Source: Hamadaea tsunoensis DSM 44101
GTDB lineage: Bacteria; Actinomycetota; Actinomycetes; Mycobacteriales; Micromonosporaceae
Direction of reading: 5' to 3'
DNA length: 64,000 bases
Assembly: GCF_000428945.1 (NCBI RefSeq)
Contig: NZ_AUAX01000026.1
Span: forward strand, 1-64,000
The position numbers and the translations under genes are program-made. How positions within the stretch are numbered: position 1 is the stretch's first letter; the number at the start of each line of letters is the position of its first letter. The notes under the pieces were generated by a model that worked only from the letters and a program-made list of their open reading frames with translations, had not been told where the DNA came from and did not search any database. Shown one piece after another: positions 60,319 through 64,000 of this stretch.

Positions 60319-61947
60319 TCATCCCATGTGCGGGTACGCGTGATCCGTCGGCGGCACGAAGGTCTCCTTGATCGTGCGCGGCGACATCCAGCGGACCAGG
60401 TTCTGCCAGGAGCCCGCCTTGTCGTTGGTACCCGACGCGCGGGCCCCGCCGAACGGCTGCTGGCCGACGACGGCGCCGGTCGGCTTGTCGTTGATGTAGA
60501 AGTTGCCCGCCGCGAACCGCATCGTGTTCGTCGCCCACTCGACGACCCGCCGGTCGTTGGCGAAGATCGAGCCGGTGAGCGCGTACGGGGCGACGCTCTC
60601 GGCCTGCCGGGCGGTCGCCTCGAAGTCGGCGTCCTCGTACACGTACACGGCGAGGATCGGCCCGAAGTACTCGGTCGTGAACACCTCGTGCGCGGGGTCG
60701 GTGCACTCGATGACGGTCGGCCGGACGAAGAAGCCCTCGCTGTCGTCACAGGTGCCGCCGGCGATGACCGTGCAGACGTCGGACTTGGCCGCCATCTCCA
60801 GCGCGTCGCTGTGCTTCGCGTACGCCCGGGCGTCGATGACCGCGCCGCCGAAGTTGCGCAGGTCGGTGACGTCGCCGTAGGTGAGCGAGTCGGCGGTGGC
60901 CGCCAGGTCGTCCCGGACGCCGCCCTCCCACAGCGACCGCGGCACGTACGCCCGCGACGCCGCCGAGCACTTCTGGCCCTGGTACTCGAAGGCGCCCCGG
61001 ACGAGCGCGGTGACCAGCGCGGCCGGGTCGGCCGACGGGTGCGCCAGCACGAAGTCCTTGCCGCCGGTCTCGCCGACGATCCGCGGGTAGCTGCGGTAGC
61101 CCCCGATGTTCTGGCCGACCTGCTGCCACAGGTGCTGGAAGACGCGGGTGGAACCGGTGAAGTGGATGCCGGCGAGGTCCGGATCGGCCAGCGTGACCTC
61201 GGAGACCGCGATGCCGTCCCCGGTCACCATGTTGATGACGCCGGGCGGCAGGCCGGCCTCCTCGAACAGGCGCATGATGAAATGCGCCGCGAACTGCTGG
61301 GTGGTGGCCGGCTTCCAGACCACCGTGTTGCCCATGAGCGCGGGCGACATCGGCAGGTTGCCGGCGATCGCGGTGAAGTTGAACGGCGTCACCGCGTAGA
61401 CGAAGCCCTCCAGCGGCCGGTGGTCGAACCGGTTCCAGACGCCTGGCGACGACTGCGGCTGCTCGCCCAGCAGCTTGTGACCGAAGTGGACGTTGAAGCG
61501 CAGGAAGTCGATGAGCTCGCAGGCGGCGTCGATCTCGGCCTGCTGCACCGTCTTCGACTGCCCCAGCATCGTGGCCCCGTTGAGGGTGTCGCGCCACGGC
61601 CCGGCGAGCAGCTCGGCGGCCTTCAGGAAGATGGCCGCGCGGTCCTCGAAGGACAATTCCCGCCACATCGGGGCAGCTTTCTTCGCGGCCGTCACCGCCG
61701 CCACCGCGTCCGCGTTAGTCGCATTGTGGGTGACTCCCAGCACGTGCGCGCGCCGGTGCGGCTGGACGACGTCGATCGCCGCCCCGCTCGCCATCCGCTG
61801 CCGGCCGTCGACGGTCATGGTCAGATCCAGCCGGTCGGCGGCGAGTTCGCCGAGGCGGCGTTCCAGACTCACGCGCTCCGGACTACCCGGGGCGTAGCCG
61901 CGTACCGGCTCGTTGCGAGGTTCCGGCGTGACGAAGAGGGCGTCCAT
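60319..61947 (-). CDS. pruA: 1-pyrroline-5-carboxylate dehydrogenase
   Basis: 542-aa aldehyde dehydrogenase of the P5CDH class, oxidising glutamate-semialdehyde to glutamate in proline catabolism. The catalytic Cys is in YQGQKCSAASR and the general-base Glu in VGETGGKDF; FGGARASGTNDKAG is at the C-terminal end. GGAG precedes the ATG by 8 nt. Proline dehydrogenase (putA/prodh), usually adjacent, is absent, so the pathway partner lies elsewhere. Confidence 0.94.
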   Translation of the reverse strand: MDALFVTPEPRNEPVRGYAPGSPERVSLERRLGELAADRLDLTMTVDGRQRMASGAAIDVVQPHRRAHVLGVTHNATNADAVAAVTAAKKAAPMWRELSFEDRAAIFLKAAELLAGPWRDTLNGATMLGQSKTVQQAEIDAACELIDFLRFNVHFGHKLLGEQPQSSPGVWNRFDHRPLEGFVYAVTPFNFTAIAGNLPMSPALMGNTVVWKPATTQQFAAHFIMRLFEEAGLPPGVINMVTGDGIAVSEVTLADPDLAGIHFTGSTRVFQHLWQQVGQNIGGYRSYPRIVGETGGKDFVLAHPSADPAALVTALVRGAFEYQGQKCSAASRAYVPRSLWEGGVRDDLAATADSLTYGDVTDLRNFGGAVIDARAYAKHSDALEMAAKSDVCTVIAGGTCDDSEGFFVRPTVIECTDPAHEVFTTEYFGPILAVYVYEDADFEATARQAESVAPYALTGSIFANDRRVVEWATNTMRFAAGNFYINDKPTGAVVGQQPFGGARASGTNDKAGSWQNLVRWMSPRTIKETFVPPTDHAYPHMG

Positions 61948-62141
61948 CGAGTGCTCCCAGACCTTGACGACAGTGGCAATGCCTCGTGGCCATCCTCGCA
62001 CGCTCCGGCCCGTCGAATGCCTGGTCCCGGCACCCCGTGTGACGGCGACCGCACAACCGTGCGCCCCTTGCGTCACACGCTGCCCACTCCTCCTACCGAC
62101 CTTCGATAGGCTTCAGGCCGCCCCTCGACAAGGAGTACCCC

Positions 62142-63038
62142 ATGAGCCAGTCCGGCCTCGCCGAACGCAAGCCCGTGACCAGCGCCGCCACGACGCCCGC
62201 GCGCAGCGGCGCCGTCACCGCCGTCGCCGTCATCGGCCTCGTGTGGCTCGCCGTCACGCTGGCCGTCGGCCACGGCTCCCTGCACGGCCGGGCCGGCGAC
62301 GTGGCCCTGTCCACCGCCGTCCTCAGCCTCCCGGCCCTCGTCCAGGCCGCGCTCTTCGGCGCCGCCTCGGTCAGCCTCGCGATCACCGCGCCGCTCGTGG
62401 CGACGCGTACCCGCGTACTGGTGGCGGTCGGCACCGGCGCCGTCGTGGGCGCCCTGGCCGCCGCGCCCATCCTGCTGGCGTACGGCATCCAGGCCTCGGC
62501 CGCCCGGGCGCTCGCGGCCACCGTCGTCATCGCCGGCGGCATCGGCGGGGCGATCGGCGCGGCCCGCCCGGTCCGCATGATCGCCGCCGGCCTGCTCGCC
62601 ACCCTGCCCGTCCTGATCCTCGAGTACGTGTTCGGCGTCGGCCCGGTCGCCTCCCCGCTGCTCAAGCTCTTCGGCGGGGATGGCACGGCCGCGCACAACT
62701 ACAGCGCCTCGGGCTACGTCGGCATGACCACCGCCCTGGTCGAGGGCCTGGTGGCGGGAATCGTCGGCTACCTGCTCGTCCGGGGCCGCTCCTTCAAGCC
62801 CTGGGCGTACGCGCTGGCCGGCGGCCTGCCCGGCCTCGTGATCGGGGCCGCGGAGGTGTTCACGCGGCTGGCCGGAAGCTGGCTGCTGTCGATGGCGTCC
62901 GAGGTGAGCGTGCTCGACAAGACCCTGTACGCCTGGGGCGAGGGAAACCGGACAAATCAGGCGCTGGTCGTCTTCTTCATCGGTACGCTGGCCGCCCTCA
63001 TCGGCTACGGCCGCTCCATCAAGCGCCCGACCGAGTAG
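62142..63038 (+). CDS. Polytopic membrane protein (unknown)
   Basis: 298 aa, about 7 transmembrane segments with short loops. A conserved-looking polar stretch (FGGDGTAAHNYSASGYVGMTTALVEG) lies in the middle, and a long soluble-looking segment (SVLDKTLYAWGEGNRTNQAL) before the last helix. No transporter signature is recognised. AAGGAG precedes the ATG by 7 nt. Convergent with the DUF6459 gene. Confidence 0.7.
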   Translation: MSQSGLAERKPVTSAATTPARSGAVTAVAVIGLVWLAVTLAVGHGSLHGRAGDVALSTAVLSLPALVQAALFGAASVSLAITAPLVATRTRVLVAVGTGAVVGALAAAPILLAYGIQASAARALAATVVIAGGIGGAIGAARPVRMIAAGLLATLPVLILEYVFGVGPVASPLLKLFGGDGTAAHNYSASGYVGMTTALVEGLVAGIVGYLLVRGRSFKPWAYALAGGLPGLVIGAAEVFTRLAGSWLLSMASEVSVLDKTLYAWGEGNRTNQALVVFFIGTLAALIGYGRSIKRPTE

Positions 63039-63039
63039 G

Positions 63040-63507
63040 TCAGAGAAGAACGGCGGCGGTGGCGAGCCAGTTGCCGTCGTCCTGCCGCTCGATCCGGAAG
63101 GCGAACGCGATCACGTTCCCGTACGCGTTCAGCACCACCGCCGCCTCCCCGATCCCCGGACGCGGCTCGCAGACGCGCAGCCGGCGGGGCTTGACGACGG
63201 CACCCGAGCGGGCGGCCGTGTTGGCGGGGCGGAGTTCGGCGACCCGACGCGCGAGCCGGGAGATCTCCTCGGTGATCTGGATGGCCTCGGCGGGCCGGCA
63301 GATGCGAGCGAGCTGGCCGCTCGGCCGGAATCCCTGGCAGACCTCCAGGCACAGCATCAGGAATCGCCGTGCGGCCGTCTGGCACACGCCCGAGGCGCCG
63401 ACCAGGGCCTCCAGCGGTAGAGGCGGGGCGGCCGCCGCGTCGGTCGCCGGGTCCACATAAGGTGGCTCGTGCGACGGCGCCGGGAGTAGCCGATGCACCG
63501 CAGTCAT
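63040..63507 (-). CDS. DUF6459/Rv3235-family protein
   Basis: 155 aa, the Rv3235-type protein of actinobacteria, of unknown function. The Arg-rich core (FRPSGQLARICRPAEA, RRLRVCEPRPGIGEAAVVLNAYG) and the C-terminal strand FRIERQDDGNWLATAA are diagnostic. GGAGG precedes the ATG. A tandem GTTTGC pair (63561-63576) lies upstream, as it does for the next gene. Confidence 0.8.
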   Translation of the reverse strand: MTAVHRLLPAPSHEPPYVDPATDAAAAPPLPLEALVGASGVCQTAARRFLMLCLEVCQGFRPSGQLARICRPAEAIQITEEISRLARRVAELRPANTAARSGAVVKPRRLRVCEPRPGIGEAAVVLNAYGNVIAFAFRIERQDDGNWLATAAVLL

Positions 63508-63560
63508 CGCCCAACCTCCGCCGTCATCGTGGTCTCCCTCGCCTGCTTGCCGGATCTTGA

Positions 63561-63576
63561 GTTTGCCTGTGTTTGC
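63561..63576. promoter_or_regulatory. GTTTGC direct-repeat pair upstream of DUF6459 gene
   Basis: GTTTGC at 63561-63566 and 63571-63576 (10-bp period), 54-69 nt upstream of the DUF6459 start; the same arrangement occurs at 63900-63915. Confidence 0.5.
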
Positions 63577-63616
63577 GTGAGCCCGATTCAGTTATAGGGC
63601 ACTCTACAGGGGAGGG

Positions 63617-63877
63617 TCAAGAGTTCGCAGCCCGCAAGGCGGCCGCGGTCTCGGCCTCGCCGCCGACGAACGGGTTGTCCTTGATGAAGTCGGCGGTCTC
63701 CGCGTACATGCGGGAGATGAAGTCTTCGAGTCTCGACCGCTCGACCCGCCACTGGCCCCGGCCGCCGATCTTGATCGCGGGCAGGTCGCCCCGGCGCACG
63801 AGCGCGTAGACCTGGGCGAAGGAGATGTTGAGCTCCTCGGCCACGTCGCTCAACTCCAGGAAACGGCGTTGTTCCAT
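63617..63877 (-). CDS. Small HTH DNA-binding protein (BldC/excisionase-like)
   Basis: 86 aa. A MerR-like HTH (FLELSDVAEELNISFAQVYALVRRGDLPAIKIGGRGQWRV, split in helices; about 5-50) precedes a helical tail (LEDFISRMYAETADF). Such proteins (e.g. BldC in Streptomyces, phage excisionases) bind direct repeats. The upstream GTTTGC repeats at 63900-63915 may be its own site. No phage genes lie nearby, so a chromosomal regulator is more likely than an excisionase. Confidence 0.82.
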   Translation of the reverse strand: MEQRRFLELSDVAEELNISFAQVYALVRRGDLPAIKIGGRGQWRVERSRLEDFISRMYAETADFIKDNPFVGGEAETAAALRAANS

Positions 63878-63899
63878 CCGAAAACCTCATCCAGACCGC

Positions 63900-63915
63900 G
63901 TTTGCTTCAGTTTGC
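63900..63915. promoter_or_regulatory. GTTTGC direct-repeat pair upstream of HTH gene
   Basis: GTTTGC at 63900-63905 and 63910-63915, 10-bp period, 23-38 nt upstream of the HTH start. Farther up, GTGTA-N5-TACAC (63971-63985) is a palindrome at the window edge. Confidence 0.5.
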
Positions 63916-64000
63916 CACGGGATGGCGGCGACGCAAGCCCCGATCCGGTCCCCCGCGCCACGCGGCCCGGGTGTACTAAATACACACACAGACTTCATTC

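Noticed and set aside
63617-63877. Excisionase marking an integrated phage
   Set aside because: No integrase, att site or phage genes nearby; a BldC-type chromosomal regulator fits better.

Overview
The window is high-GC, densely coded actinobacterial DNA. The gene families point to Micromonosporaceae (an Actinoplanes-like organism): GH87 alpha-1,3-glucanases, a ligase-less LigD, the prfB-ftsE-ftsX-M23-smpB run, a DUF6459/Rv3235-type protein, many GTG starts and a great excess of the GTACGC/GCGTACGC word. The genus is inference. No phage, integrase, transposase gene or CRISPR array is visible.

Layout. (1) 1-20.4 kb, a polysaccharide-degrading block: two secreted GH87 enzymes in tandem on the minus strand (413-2479, 2731-6315), a divergent GH1 beta-glucosidase (6651), a NodB-type deacetylase (8063), a PE-Pol LigD (8941-10422), an ArsR-SRPBCC fusion, a HExxH membrane protein, a STAND ATPase, a methyltransferase, and a GH30 glucanase divergent from a LacI regulator (16785-19886). 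Inverted copies of a ~90-bp sequence plus several copies of a 20-bp motif lie at 1-345 and 19905-20347 and bracket the block. A 168-bp MITE-like hairpin abuts the GH30 stop codon. (2) 20.4-31 kb: RecQ, DUF1801 and AhpD-like genes, then an XRE-STAND / YCII / ECF sigma / SnoaL / DoxX run, tmRNA (ssrA), an RHH-Doc toxin-antitoxin pair overlapping a WYL regulator, and small proteins. (3) 31-38 kb: a TolB/CWB2 lipoprotein, MTA phosphorylase divergent from YqgE, two nearly identical initiator tRNA-Met genes each with its own terminator, and an AbiEi/AbiEii operon. (4) 37-45 kb: a serine hydrolase, a three-gene unknown-OMT-PobA operon, a TetR operon with twin operators, and two membrane-anchored proteins, one with a START-like domain fused to an extracellular beta-sandwich. 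(5) 45-50 kb: the conserved smpB, M23, ftsX, ftsE, prfB order for trans-translation, division and translation termination. (6) 51-58 kb: a ROK-regulated sugar operon (ABC transporter, GH4, BadF-type kinase) consistent with import, phosphorylation and cleavage of a beta-linked disaccharide. (7) 58-64 kb: a helicase-associated protein, P5C dehydrogenase, a membrane protein, DUF6459 and a BldC/excisionase-like HTH protein.

Regulation. At least fourteen genes have a TAnnnT -10 hexamer exactly 6-7 nt before the start codon and lack a good Shine-Dalgarno sequence, so leaderless transcription looks common here. Several of these -10 boxes lie inside or beside clear palindromic operators (8029, 37219, 42962). 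The GH87 genes share an 18-bp TTGC-N10-GCAA dyad about 160-195 bp upstream of each start, which suggests co-regulation.
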